Shown here: positions 16,964 through 26,363 of the stretch, piece after piece
How positions within the stretch are numbered: the stretch's first letter is position 1
How the letters are laid out: each line of letters starts with the position of its first letter
From: Acidobacteriota bacterium
GTDB lineage: Bacteria; Acidobacteriota; Vicinamibacteria; Fen-336
Direction of reading: 5' to 3'
Assembly (NCBI GenBank): GCA_022340585.1
Contig: JAJDNS010000053.1
Location: forward strand, 28,782 to 92,781
Length of the DNA stretch: 64,000 nucleotides
Made by a program: the position numbers and the translations under genes
The notes under the pieces: model-generated
What the model saw: the letters and a program-made list of their open reading frames with translations, nothing else
Told to the model about the DNA's origin: nothing
Databases searched by the model: none

Positions 16964-18040
16964 TCAGACGATTCGAATCGAGTGGCTCTTCACCGCGAGC
17001 CACACATCGCGGCCCGGCGCAAGATCGAGGGCAGCCACGGCGGCGGGAGTGACGCGGGCCATCAGCTCACCGCCGCCGTTCCCGAGGGCGCCGCGGAGGA
17101 CGACGTCGGGACCGGTGCGCTCGAGGGCGACGATCCGGGCCGGGTAGACGTTTCGGGCGGAGAGCCCTTCGACCGGCGCCCTGCAGACGAGGATGTCCTC
17201 CGAGCGGACGGCGAGTGTGACCGCCGCCCCCACCCCTCGATCCGCGGCCAGGGTGATGGAGACATCGAAGCCCGCGTTGGTCCGGACGCGGGTGATGCCG
17301 CCGGCGGTGTCGTGGGTGACCACGTGTCCGGGCAGGAGGTTCTCGATGCCGGCTTCGGCCTCCCCCACGACCGCGGGGGACGAGAGCAGCGCGCGCGGCT
17401 CGCCTTCCGCCTCCACTCGGCCGCCGTGGAGCACGACCAGGTGGGAGGCCACGGCCAGGGCCTCGCCCACGTTGTGGGTGACGTAGAGACACGGCAGCGT
17501 CCACTCGTCGCGGACTCGCAGGAGCCAGGGCAGGATCCGCTCGCGCAACCCGGGATCGAGCGCGGCCAGCGGCTCGTCCAGCAGAAGGAGCCGGGGACGG
17601 ATGGCGAGGGCGCGGGCCAGGGCCACCCGCTGCCTCTCGCCTCCCGAGAGTAGCCGGGGGCTCCGGGACAGAAGCGGACGGATCTCCAGGGTGTCGATCG
17701 CGGCCTCCACGGCTTCGGCGTCCGACCGCGATCCGAAGCGCACGTTCTCGACCACCGAGAGGTGGGGGAACAGACCGGCATCCTGCGGCACGTAGCCCAC
17801 CCGCCGTCGCTCGGGAGGCAGTGCGACTCCGCCCGCGCTGTCGAGCAGGACGTCGGGCCCGACCACCACCCGTCCGCGAGCCCGGCGCCGCAGGCCCGCG
17901 ATGGCCTCGAGGAGGGACGTCTTGCCGGCTCCGGAGGGTCCCATGACCGCAGTCACACCGCCCGGGAGCTGCGTCTTCACTCGCAGGGTGAACCCGGGCA
18001 GGTCGATGGCGAGGTCGACGTCGAGGGCGCGCGTGCTCAT
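16964..18040 (-). CDS. modC: Molybdate ABC transporter ATP-binding protein
   Basis: 358-residue ATPase subunit. Walker A is GPSGAGKTS, the signature motif LSGGERQRVALARAL, and Walker B LLLLDEPLAALD. After the ATPase domain (1-230) comes a TOBE/MOP-like molybdate-binding region (about 285-355, SARNVYPARIVALERTG). It drives molybdate uptake with modB and modA, which lie directly upstream. The ATG at 18040 overlaps the modB stop codon (ATGA), indicating translational coupling; an upstream ATG at 18076 would overlap modB by 40 bases. Molybdate is needed by the molybdoenzyme encoded at 35.9 kb. Confidence 0.9.
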   Translation of the reverse strand: MSTRALDVDLAIDLPGFTLRVKTQLPGGVTAVMGPSGAGKTSLLEAIAGLRRRARGRVVVGPDVLLDSAGGVALPPERRRVGYVPQDAGLFPHLSVVENVRFGSRSDAEAVEAAIDTLEIRPLLSRSPRLLSGGERQRVALARALAIRPRLLLLDEPLAALDPGLRERILPWLLRVRDEWTLPCLYVTHNVGEALAVASHLVVLHGGRVEAEGEPRALLSSPAVVGEAEAGIENLLPGHVVTHDTAGGITRVRTNAGFDVSITLAADRGVGAAVTLAVRSEDILVCRAPVEGLSARNVYPARIVALERTGPDVVLRGALGNGGGELMARVTPAAVAALDLAPGRDVWLAVKSHSIRIV

Positions 18041-18714
18041 GTCTCGTCCCCGCGCACCCGGCGGCGGACGATCCACTCCGTCGTCCAGAGGGCCACGAAG
18101 GACAGGCCCACCGTCACCGCGGCGAGACCCAACGCTCGATCGTCTCGGCCGATCTGCACGTCGTGAAAGATGGCGAGGGCCAGGGTCTGGGTGCGGCCGG
18201 GGATGTTCCCCGCGACCATGATCGTCGCCCCGAACTCGCCGAGGGCCCGCGAGAACGCCAGGACGGTTCCGGCCAGAACGCCGCGCCGGGCGAGGGGAAG
18301 GGTGATGCGGAAGAAGGCGGCGACCGGTCCCGCTCCGAGGGTGCGGGCCAGTCCGACGAGGCGGGGGTCGACCTCCTCGAACGCGGTCCGGGCCGAGCGG
18401 ACGAGAAGCGGGAACGCCATGACCGCGGTGGCGAGCACGACCGCCTTCCAGGTGAAGACGATCTCGATGCCCCGCTCCGCCAGCCAGACGCCGAACGGAC
18501 GGTTCCGGGCGAGAAGCTCGAGGAGAAGAAAGCCGACCACCGTCGGCGGAAGGACGAGGGGCAACGAGAGGAAGGTGTCGAGGGCGCCCTTTCCCGGTCC
18601 CTGGTAGCGCGCGAGGAGGAATGCTGCCGCCACCCCGGGAATGAGAATGACGGCGGTGGCGAGGGCCGCCATCTCGACGGTGAAGACGACGATCCGCAGC
18701 TCCTCCGCGCCCAA
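18037..18714 (-). CDS. modB: Molybdate ABC transporter permease, probable TTG start
   Basis: 225-residue inner-membrane permease. The sequence LPLVLPPTVVGFLLLELL, the EAA-type loop ARTLGAGPVAAFFRITLPLA and RALGEFGATIMVAGNIPG are diagnostic of ModB. About five membrane segments are visible. The frame has no ATG or GTG at a sensible place; TTG 18714, five bases after the modA stop, gives an N-terminus matching the family length, so I choose it. The open frame continues upstream into modA only as a shadow. Confidence 0.88.
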   Translation of the reverse strand: MGAEELRIVVFTVEMAALATAVILIPGVAAAFLLARYQGPGKGALDTFLSLPLVLPPTVVGFLLLELLARNRPFGVWLAERGIEIVFTWKAVVLATAVMAFPLLVRSARTAFEEVDPRLVGLARTLGAGPVAAFFRITLPLARRGVLAGTVLAFSRALGEFGATIMVAGNIPGRTQTLALAIFHDVQIGRDDRALGLAAVTVGLSFVALWTTEWIVRRRVRGDET

Positions 18715-18719
18715 GATCG

Positions 18720-19499
18720 CTACCGTCCGTCGAGGGGCTCGAAGCCGAGCCGGGTGAAGACGGCCCGCGCGTCCGGGGATTGCAGGTATTCGAGGAAGGG
18801 GAGCGCCGAGGAGGATCTCGAGGAGGCGATCACGGCGGCCGGATAGACGATGCGCGGGGCCTGTTCGGCGGGGACCTCGAAGGCAACACGAGCGCGCTGG
18901 GCGATGGCCACGTCGCTGCGATAGACAATCCCCGCCTCGGCCGCCCCTGACTCCACCGCGGCCAGGGCCGCCCGCACGTCGAGGGTGGGAACCACGCGGT
19001 CGCGCAGGCGCTCCCACAGCCCGCGGCCCTCGAGCCACTGGCGGGCGTATATGCCGGCGGGGACCGCTTCGGGGTCTCCGAGGGCGAGGCGACGCGCGCG
19101 CTCCAGGTCCCGGGGTTGCGTCACGACGAGGTCCGAGGCGGCGCCCACGACGACGACGAGGCGGTTCGACAGCAGGCTCAGCCGGTCGGCCGACCGGACC
19201 AGGCCCACCTGCTCGAGCTCGTCCATCCGGGCGATGTTGGCGGAGACGAAGACGTCGGCCGGCGCCCCGGCCCGGATCTGGCGGGCGAGGGCGTTGGACC
19301 CCGCGAAGCTGAAGAGGACTCGCACTCCGGTGCGCGCCTCGAAGCCGGCTCCGATCTCACCCAGGGCGTCGGTGAGGCTGGCCGCCGCGAACACCAGCAG
19401 CTCCGGGCGGGAATGGGTCGCAGGTCCCGGGCTCTCCGCCGCCGTCGCCGCGGTGAGGGCCGTGACCGCGAGGGTGACGATCGGCGCGATTGCTCGCAT
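18720..19499 (-). CDS. modA: Molybdate ABC transporter substrate-binding protein
   Basis: 259-residue periplasmic binding protein with a signal peptide (IAPIVTLAVTALTAATAAES). The ModA motifs are present: LLVFAAASLTDALGEI, FSFAGSNALARQI, GAPADVFVSAN and SGAAEAGIVYRSD, which contribute the oxyanion-binding Ser and backbone contacts. It delivers molybdate or tungstate to ModB. The start lies three bases after the homoserine dehydrogenase stop, so the transporter genes are transcribed with that unrelated enzyme. No mod box or MoCo riboswitch is apparent. Confidence 0.9.
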   Translation of the reverse strand: MRAIAPIVTLAVTALTAATAAESPGPATHSRPELLVFAAASLTDALGEIGAGFEARTGVRVLFSFAGSNALARQIRAGAPADVFVSANIARMDELEQVGLVRSADRLSLLSNRLVVVVGAASDLVVTQPRDLERARRLALGDPEAVPAGIYARQWLEGRGLWERLRDRVVPTLDVRAALAAVESGAAEAGIVYRSDVAIAQRARVAFEVPAEQAPRIVYPAAVIASSRSSSALPFLEYLQSPDARAVFTRLGFEPLDGR

Positions 19500-19502
19500 G
19501 TC

Positions 19503-20531
19503 TCAGGGCTCTCGGACGATCCGCAGGAGGTCGGAGAGGAGGCCGTAGGCGGTCTGGTCGACGGTCGACCCGCGCTCCACGATGCCGATCTCGCCCATGA
19601 GATCGGTCTCGACCATGAGGACGTTGTCGGCGCCAGCGCCGACCAGCGGATCGCCCAGCGGCACACGTTCGGGACGGACTCTCACCCGCACCATCCCCCC
19701 CCTGCGCTCGCCGCGGACGACGAGCCTGACCCGCGCGCCCTCGCGGAGGGCGCGACGCACCTCTCCGGCGGTCAGCCTCCCCATGCCTCGACGGCTCACG
19801 GCGCGGGGCGCCACCGTCGCCCCCATGAGAGCGGCGGCGAGGGCGCACCCCTTGACCGCGGCGTCCCAGCCGTCCACATCGTTCCGGGGATCCGCCTCGG
19901 CGATGCCGAGGGCCTGGGCCTCGGCCAGCGCCGCGTCGGCGCTCAGCCCCTCCTCCATCCGGGAGAGGATGAGGTTGGTGGTGCTGTTGAGCGTTCCCCG
20001 GAACCCGATCACCTGGCAACCGGCGAGACAGCGCTCGACCAGGTTGAACACCGGCGTCCCGTCCATGACCGCGCTCTCGTGCAGGAAGAACCGGCCCTTC
20101 CTCCGGGCCAGGGCCACGAGGGCTCCGCGGGCGAACGCGACCGGCCCCTTGTTCGCGGTGACGACGTGCAGGCCGCGGTTGAGGGCCTGGCGCACGTGGG
20201 AGATCGCAGGCTCGCCGTGCCGGGGGTCGAGGGTGCTGATCTCGACCAGCACGTCGGCTGGCACCCGGGCAATGAGCTGGCGCACGCTGCCCGGCTGCCG
20301 ACCGCGGCCGAGACCCTCGAGAGATCGGCCGGACTCGACGAGGCGCCGCGCCCGGTAGAGGGCGAGCCCGTTCGGATCGATGGCGAGGCCGTGCCGCGCA
20401 GTGGCGATTCCGGTGACCCGCACCTTCACGCCGGCCGCGCGAAGGGCTCGGGCGTACGAGCCCCGCAGCTCCTGCGCGAAGCAGCGCCCCACGTTGCCGA
20501 AGCCCACCAGGGCGAGACGGATATCCTTCAT
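19503..20531 (-). CDS. hom: Homoserine dehydrogenase, without ACT domain
   Basis: 342-residue NAD(P)-dependent enzyme that reduces aspartate semialdehyde to homoserine for threonine and methionine synthesis. Rossmann motif LALVGFGNVGRCFAQ at the N-terminus; VVTANKGPVAF and the catalytic-domain block AEADPRNDVDGWDAAVKGCA carry the conserved Lys/Asp residues. The protein stops without the C-terminal ACT domain found in feedback-regulated enzymes. There is no ribosome site; TAGAAT (complement of 20542-20547) lies ten bases before the ATG, so it may be leaderless. It leads the modABC operon. Confidence 0.88.
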   Translation of the reverse strand: MKDIRLALVGFGNVGRCFAQELRGSYARALRAAGVKVRVTGIATARHGLAIDPNGLALYRARRLVESGRSLEGLGRGRQPGSVRQLIARVPADVLVEISTLDPRHGEPAISHVRQALNRGLHVVTANKGPVAFARGALVALARRKGRFFLHESAVMDGTPVFNLVERCLAGCQVIGFRGTLNSTTNLILSRMEEGLSADAALAEAQALGIAEADPRNDVDGWDAAVKGCALAAALMGATVAPRAVSRRGMGRLTAGEVRRALREGARVRLVVRGERRGGMVRVRVRPERVPLGDPLVGAGADNVLMVETDLMGEIGIVERGSTVDQTAYGLLSDLLRIVREP

Positions 20532-20591
20532 GGTGGGCTCGATTCTATTCGGTCCCGGGGGACGAGGCGGGGTCCAGCTGCGTTCTCGGCG

Positions 20592-21218
20592 CTATCGGCC
20601 CCAGAGCTCCTTCAGCCGGCGGTCGCGACCACAGCCGGTGCGGTACGAGTGGTAGCGTAGGAAGTTCTTCTTGTAGAAGTTCTGGTGGTACTCCTCGGCC
20701 GGATAGAACGCGTCGAGGGGCGTGATCTGGGTGACGACCTTCCCGGGCAGCAAACCTGATTCCTCGAGGCGCTGCTTCGAGGCCTCGGCGGCGGCCTTTT
20801 GCTCCGTCCCCTCGTAGAAGATGCCCGTCCGGTACTGGCTTCCCCGGTCGCAGAACTGTCCTCCCCCGTCGAGGGGGTCGACGTTGCGCCAGAACACCTC
20901 GAGAAGCTGCTCGTACGTGACCTTCCCGGGGTCGTAGACGACCTGGATGGCCTCGGCGTGCCCGGTCACCCCGGACGACACCTGCTGGTAGCTCGGGTTC
21001 TTCACGCTTCCGCCAGCGTAGCCCGAGGTCGTCGAGATCACCCCGGGGACCTCGTCGAAGGGCGCCTCCATGCACCAGAAGCACCCCCCGGCGAAGGTGG
21101 CGCGGGCGGTCTGCTCGGGCGGCGCCTCCACGGGTTCCGCCCCCGAATTCGGGTCGGCCAGGAGTGAGAGGGCGCCGAGTCCCAGGCCCACGGCGAGAAA
21201 CAGCAGTCGCAGCTTCAT
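20592..21218 (-). CDS. msrA: Peptide methionine (S)-sulfoxide reductase, exported
   Basis: 208-residue MsrA. The catalytic GCFWCMEAPF motif is intact, with GYAGG, TGHAEA and FWRNVDP also conserved. It repairs oxidised methionine. A leader (RLLFLAVGLGLGALSLLA) suggests a periplasmic, membrane-associated form, unlike the cytosolic enzyme. Resolving cysteines near the C-terminus are reduced to one (RTGCGRD). It has its own short upstream region (21219-21290) and reads toward hom. Confidence 0.9.
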   Translation of the reverse strand: MKLRLLFLAVGLGLGALSLLADPNSGAEPVEAPPEQTARATFAGGCFWCMEAPFDEVPGVISTTSGYAGGSVKNPSYQQVSSGVTGHAEAIQVVYDPGKVTYEQLLEVFWRNVDPLDGGGQFCDRGSQYRTGIFYEGTEQKAAAEASKQRLEESGLLPGKVVTQITPLDAFYPAEEYHQNFYKKNFLRYHSYRTGCGRDRRLKELWGR

Positions 21219-21290
21219 GTTCGGCTCCGTTTTCGAGTCCTCAATTCACAACGGCCAGTGGGTCCGAAATATTCCCACGGGGGGACCGGG

Positions 21291-21770
21291 CTACGAGAGC
21301 CGTCGGGTGACGGGGAGAGGCACCGCACGGGGATGGATGGAGCCGGCCACGTCGTGCTCGCTGGCGAGGAGGCTCTGCAGGGTGAGCTCCCCGAGAGCGG
21401 CATCCACCGCGGCCTGAAGGTGTCGAAGGACCGGACGAATCGAGCAGTCGGAGGTATTGAGGCAGGAGCTCTCGAGTCCGGCGTGCCGATCGCAGAAGCT
21501 GGCGTCGAACAGCTTCCCCCCGAGGGCATTCACCACGTCGAGCACCCGTACCTCGGAGGCCGGCCGCGCCAGGCTGTAGCCCCCGGCCTTGCCCCGGGTG
21601 GAGCGCACGAGCTCCGCCCGCCGGAGCAGCCGCATGATCTTGGCCACGTTGGGCGCGGAGATCCCCTCGCGGTCGCTCACCTCCGCGATCGTGAGGCTCG
21701 CCCCGTCGCCGACGCGGGCGATCTGCAGCAGACAGCGCAGGCCGTACTCCTCCTGTGAGCTCAGCTTCAT
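21291..21770 (-). CDS. Rrf2-family regulator, likely Fe-S sensor of the suf operon
   Basis: 159-residue Rrf2 regulator. The winged helix-turn-helix spans about residues 1-65 (SSQEEYGLRCLLQIA, ISAPNVAKIMRLLRRAELV, GKAGGYSLARP). Three cysteines in FCDRHAGLESSCLNTSDC are placed as in IscR/SufR-like proteins that bind an Fe-S cluster. It is the last gene of the sufCDSUT operon, two bases after sufT, so it is well placed to sense cluster status and repress that operon. A shared promoter motif before sufC and sufB is its likely target. Whether it is closer to SufR or IscR cannot be decided by eye. Confidence 0.85.
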   Translation of the reverse strand: MKLSSQEEYGLRCLLQIARVGDGASLTIAEVSDREGISAPNVAKIMRLLRRAELVRSTRGKAGGYSLARPASEVRVLDVVNALGGKLFDASFCDRHAGLESSCLNTSDCSIRPVLRHLQAAVDAALGELTLQSLLASEHDVAGSIHPRAVPLPVTRRLS

Positions 21771-21772
21771 CT

Positions 21773-22318
21773 CTACATCAGCCCCAGCTGGAGCCGCGCC
21801 CCGTCGGACATCATGCTCTGGTCCCAGGGTGGGTCGAGGACGACCTCGACCTCGGCCTCGGCGACGGAGGGGATGGACAGCAGCTTCTGGCGGACGTCCT
21901 CCCGCAGGAAGTCGCCCATCCCGCACCCCGGCGCGGTCAGGGTGAACGCGACGTTGACCTTCTCCTTCCCGTCCTCGAGGGCCTCGACCGCGCACCTGTA
22001 CACGAGCCCCAGGTCCACGATGTTCACCGGGATCTCCGGGTCGAAGACGGTCTTGAGCTGCTCCCAGGCCACCTCCTCGGTGCTGCGCCCGGCCACGTCC
22101 TCGGCGGTCATCGGCTTCGTCGGCTGCTCGCCGATGGCGTCGGCGTCGGTGCCCTCGATCCGGACCAGATAGCCGTGGTCGGTCATGGCGGTGTACGATC
22201 CGCCGAGGGCCTGGGTCACGTAGACCGTCGTCCCCATGGTCAGGGTGAGACGATCGCCGTAGGGGATCGCCGCCACCTCGACGTCGCGGGAAAGGGTCCG
22301 GGGCTCGCGGGCAACCAT
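21773..22318 (-). CDS. sufT: Fe-S cluster assembly/maturation protein SufT
   Basis: 181-residue protein. The C-terminal MIP18/DUF59 domain carries VFDPEIPVNIVDLGLVY and LTAPGCGMGDFLREDV with its conserved Cys; the N-terminal extension (DVEVAAIPYGDRLTL) is typical of the SufT form. It acts in Fe-S maturation under high demand. Located between sufU and the Rrf2 gene with gaps of six and two bases. Confidence 0.88.
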   Translation of the reverse strand: MVAREPRTLSRDVEVAAIPYGDRLTLTMGTTVYVTQALGGSYTAMTDHGYLVRIEGTDADAIGEQPTKPMTAEDVAGRSTEEVAWEQLKTVFDPEIPVNIVDLGLVYRCAVEALEDGKEKVNVAFTLTAPGCGMGDFLREDVRQKLLSIPSVAEAEVEVVLDPPWDQSMMSDGARLQLGLM

Positions 22319-22324
22319 GCCGGG

Positions 22325-22786
22325 CTACTCCGTGCTCGCCCCGGCCTCGCCCTCGAGCGCTGCCTTCATGGTGTGCCAGGACAACGAGGCGCACTTGACT
22401 CTCATCGGGAACTCGCACACTCCGGAGAAGACCGCGAGCTTGCCCAGCTCGGAGCCGGCGGGGGCGTTCTCCGCGGCGTGGCTCGGGTCGGACGTGACGA
22501 GGCGGTGGAACCGGTCGAAGAGGTCCTTCGCCTCGTCGACGGTCTTGCCCCGGAGGGCGTCGGTCATCATCGAGGCCGAGGCCGTCGAGATCGAGCAGCC
22601 CGCCCCCTGGAAGCTGACGTCCTCGATGACGTCTCCCTCCACCTTCAGGTACACGGTGATCCGATCGCCACACAGTGGGTTGTGCCCGTCCGCCTGGTGA
22701 CTGGCCCCGGGCATCTCGCTGAAGTGGCGGGGACGCTTCGAGTGGTCGAGGATGACCTCCTGGTAGAGCTCGCGGAGATCTTCCAT
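22325..22786 (-). CDS. sufU: SufU-type Fe-S scaffold / sulfur-relay protein
   Basis: 153-residue SufU. The three ligand cysteines are seen in NPLCGD, GAGCSIS and MRVKCASLSWHTM, and the insertion between the second and third (about 20 residues more than IscU) is typical of SufU. It takes persulfide from SufS, which is encoded just upstream (36 bases apart). Confidence 0.9.
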   Translation of the reverse strand: MEDLRELYQEVILDHSKRPRHFSEMPGASHQADGHNPLCGDRITVYLKVEGDVIEDVSFQGAGCSISTASASMMTDALRGKTVDEAKDLFDRFHRLVTSDPSHAAENAPAGSELGKLAVFSGVCEFPMRVKCASLSWHTMKAALEGEAGASTE

Positions 22787-22822
22787 TTCAGCGGCTCCCT
22801 CCCCGCTCCCGGTCTTTCGTCG

Positions 22823-24076
22823 TCACTTGAACATCTCCTGGACCTTGCGGATTCCCCGGGCGAGCACGTCGAGGTCCTCCCGGTTGTTGAAGCAGGCGAG
22901 GGAGGCGCGCGCGGTGGCCGGAACGCCGTAGCGGTCCATGACCGGCTGGGCGCAGTGGTGCCCGGTACGGATCGCCACGCCCTCGTAGTCGAGGATCGTC
23001 CCGATGTCGTGGGGGTGGATGTCGTCGAGGACGAACGACAGGATCCCCGCCTTCCGGGGGGCCGTGCCGATCAGCCTGAGCCCGGGGATGGCGGAGAGGA
23101 GGTCGGTGCCGTAGCGCAGCATCTCGTCCTCGTGAGCCGCGACGGCCTCGAGACCCACATCCTCCAGCCACTCGAGCGCCGCTCCCAGGGCGATGGCCCC
23201 GGCGATGTTGGGCGTTCCCGCCTCGAACTTGGCCGGGATCTCCGCCCAGGTCGACTTCTCGAAGGTGACGGTGGTGATCATGTCTCCGCCGCCCTGCCAG
23301 GGTGGCATGGCCTCGAGCACTTCGGCCCGCCCGTAGAGCGCGCCGACACCGGAGGGGCCGTACACCTTGTGGCCGGAGAAGGCGTAGAAGTCGCAGCCGA
23401 TCTTCCGCACGTCCACCGGGGTGTGGGGCACGGCCTGGGCCCCGTCGATCATCACCACCGCGCCGGCGGCGTGGGCCAGCTCCGTCATCCGCTTCACGGG
23501 GTTGACGGTCCCGAGGGCGTTGGAGACATGCGAGAGGGAGACGATCCGCGTCTTCGGGCCGAGCAGGCGCTCGAAGGCCCCCATGTCCACCACGCCCGCG
23601 TCGTCGATGGGGGCCACCCGCAGGACCGCGCCCTTCTCCTCGCACAGCATCTGCCAGGGGACGATGTTGGAGTGGTGCTCGAGGCCGGTGATGAGAACCT
23701 CGTCCCCGGCGGCCACGTGCTTCCGGCCGTAGGTCTGGGCCACGAGGTTGATGGCCTCGGTGGCCCCACGCAGGAGGATGATCTCCCGCACCTCGGGGGC
23801 CCCGAGGAAGCGCTGCACCCGGGCCCGCGCCTTCTCGTAGGCGTCGGTGGCCATCACCGACAGCTTGTGCACACCCCGGTGGATGTTCGAGTAGTAGCGC
23901 TCGTAGACCTCGCGCTCGGCGTCGATCACCGCCTGCGGCTTCTGGGCGCTGGCGGCGCTGTCGAGGTAGACGAGAGGCTTGTCGTGGACCCTGGTCCGCA
24001 ACCCCGGGAACTGCCGTCGCACGGCCTCCACGTCCAGGGCCGCGGGGGCCGGAGCGGGACTGGCTGAAGCGTTCAT
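22823..24076 (-). CDS. sufS: Group II cysteine desulfurase
   Basis: 417-residue PLP enzyme that releases sulfur from cysteine. The PLP lysine is in FSGHKVYGPSG and the catalytic cysteine in IRTGHHCAQPVMDRYG, the short-loop arrangement of SufS. It begins after an Ala/Pro-rich lead (NASASPAPAPAALDVE). The ATG at 24076 overlaps the sufD stop (ATGA). An upstream open extension to 24292 is a shadow of sufD. Confidence 0.92.
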   Translation of the reverse strand: MNASASPAPAPAALDVEAVRRQFPGLRTRVHDKPLVYLDSAASAQKPQAVIDAEREVYERYYSNIHRGVHKLSVMATDAYEKARARVQRFLGAPEVREIILLRGATEAINLVAQTYGRKHVAAGDEVLITGLEHHSNIVPWQMLCEEKGAVLRVAPIDDAGVVDMGAFERLLGPKTRIVSLSHVSNALGTVNPVKRMTELAHAAGAVVMIDGAQAVPHTPVDVRKIGCDFYAFSGHKVYGPSGVGALYGRAEVLEAMPPWQGGGDMITTVTFEKSTWAEIPAKFEAGTPNIAGAIALGAALEWLEDVGLEAVAAHEDEMLRYGTDLLSAIPGLRLIGTAPRKAGILSFVLDDIHPHDIGTILDYEGVAIRTGHHCAQPVMDRYGVPATARASLACFNNREDLDVLARGIRKVQEMFK

Positions 24077-25397
24077 GCGATCGCCTCCTCGACCAGGGCC
24101 GCCCCCTTCAGGCGCGTCTGCAGGTGTCGCTGCACGGCCCGGCGCAGCGACGGCACCGGGAGATCGTGGACGAGGTCGCTGGCGAAGGCCCACGTGAGCA
24201 GGCCCCGCGCCTCGTCCTCCCCGATGCCGCGGGAGCGCAGGTAGAAGAGCGCTCTGGGGTCGAGCTGGCCGGTGGTCGAGCCGTGGCGGCACTTGACGTC
24301 GTCGGCGAGGATCTCGAGCTGGGGCACGGAGTGGACGAGGGCCTCCGGCGAGAGCAGCAGGTTCCGGTTCATCTGCTCGGCATCGGTCCGCTGGGCCCCG
24401 GGCCGCACCAGCACGAGCCCGTTGAAGACGCCGCGAGCCCTCTCGCTCAGGACGCCCTTGTAGAGCTCACGGCTCGAGCAGTGTGGCCGGGCATGATCGA
24501 CTCGCGAGTGCGTGTCAGCGAGGCGGGTCCCGTCGACCAGGAACAGGCCGTCCAGGACACACTCACCCCCCTCCGCCGCGAAACGCACGTCGATGTCGTT
24601 GCGGCTGATCGCGGCCCCGAAGGTGAAGGAGTGGTCGGCGAAGCGGGCGTCCCGGCCGAGCCGCGCGGCCAGGGTGGCGACGTGAAACCCCTGCTCGCCT
24701 TCCTGCTGCAGCTTGTAGTGATCCACGAAGGCGTTGTCTTCCACCGCCACCTCGGTCACCGCGTTGACGAGGTAGGCGGGGCCCTCGGGACCGGCGAAGG
24801 TCTCCAGGATCCGGCCCTCGCTGCCCCGACCGGCCACCACGAGCACACGGGAGTAGGAGACCGGCGCCGAGCCGGTCCCGGTGGCGACGTGGGCCAGGTG
24901 CAGCGGCTCCTCCAGGATGGTCCCGGGGGTGAGGAAGACGACCACCCCGTCGGCCGCAAAGGCAGCGTTCAGATCGGCGAAGACGCTCGCGTGCACCCCC
25001 TGGACCTCGCCCAGGAGTGGCTCGAGGCGCTCGGGTCGGGAGCCCAGAAGCTCGCGCAGGCTGTGGACCTCCACCGCGGGGTCGTCGGGATCGAGGCTCG
25101 ACAGCTCCGGCGAGTAGCGACCGTCCACGAGCACGACCTGTCCCGATCCAGACAGGGGCGGGGCCACATCGTCCGGCACGGCCGCGGGGGGCTCGACCGG
25201 CTCCCAGAGTGTGCGGGTGATCGGGGCGATCGGTGTCTGGCGCCAGGCCTCGTCCCGGGGGCCGGGGAGGCCCTTCTCGACGAAGCGAGCGAAGGCGGCG
25301 GCCCGGCGCTCGCGTTGCCAGTCGGGCTCGGCCACGCTCGCCCCGACGAAACGCTCGAAGCTCTGCCGGTAGGCCTCCTTCTCTTCGACAACTGCGG

Positions 25398-25401
<4 letters not shown>
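24073..25401 (-). CDS. sufD: Fe-S cluster assembly protein SufD
   Basis: 442-residue scaffold subunit. The beta-helix SufBD core is recognisable from VDHARPHCSSRELYKGVL, VKCRHGSTTGQLDPRALFYL and RGIGEDEARGLL. It forms the SufBCD complex with SufC (next upstream) and SufB (encoded at 31-32.4 kb). GTG 25401 overlaps the sufC stop (GTGA) and is chosen for that reason. Confidence 0.9.
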
Positions 25402-26165
<764 letters not shown>

Positions 26166-26233
26166 CGCTCCGTCTGCCTTCCTGGTGGTGGAGGAGGGTG
26201 AGTGACGACCCCTCCGGCGTTGACCTCAACCCG

Positions 26234-26268
26234 AGAATAGTCAATCAATACGAAAAAGTCAATGTTTC
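26234..26268 (-). promoter_or_regulatory. sufC promoter with motif shared with sufB
   Basis: Reading the minus strand: TTGACT (26262-26257), 17 bases, TATTCT (26239-26234). The run TTGACTTTTTCGT followed by GATT is repeated with two changes before sufB (32507-32529). The surrounding DNA is unusually AT-rich for this genome. A repressor such as the Rrf2 protein encoded at the operon end probably binds here. Confidence 0.7.
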
Positions 26269-26363
26269 TAACGTATACGGCCGCAAGGAATTAGCCTCCA
26301 GTCGGTCTATCAGGGTTTCCGGCGCCTGACCGCGGCCGAGATCGAGGGGAAGGAGCCGGCCCC

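Noticed and set aside
20740..20760. GCAAACC within msrA as a second GEMM riboswitch
   Set aside because: It is inside a coding region and lacks the GACGCAAAGCC element and both hairpins.
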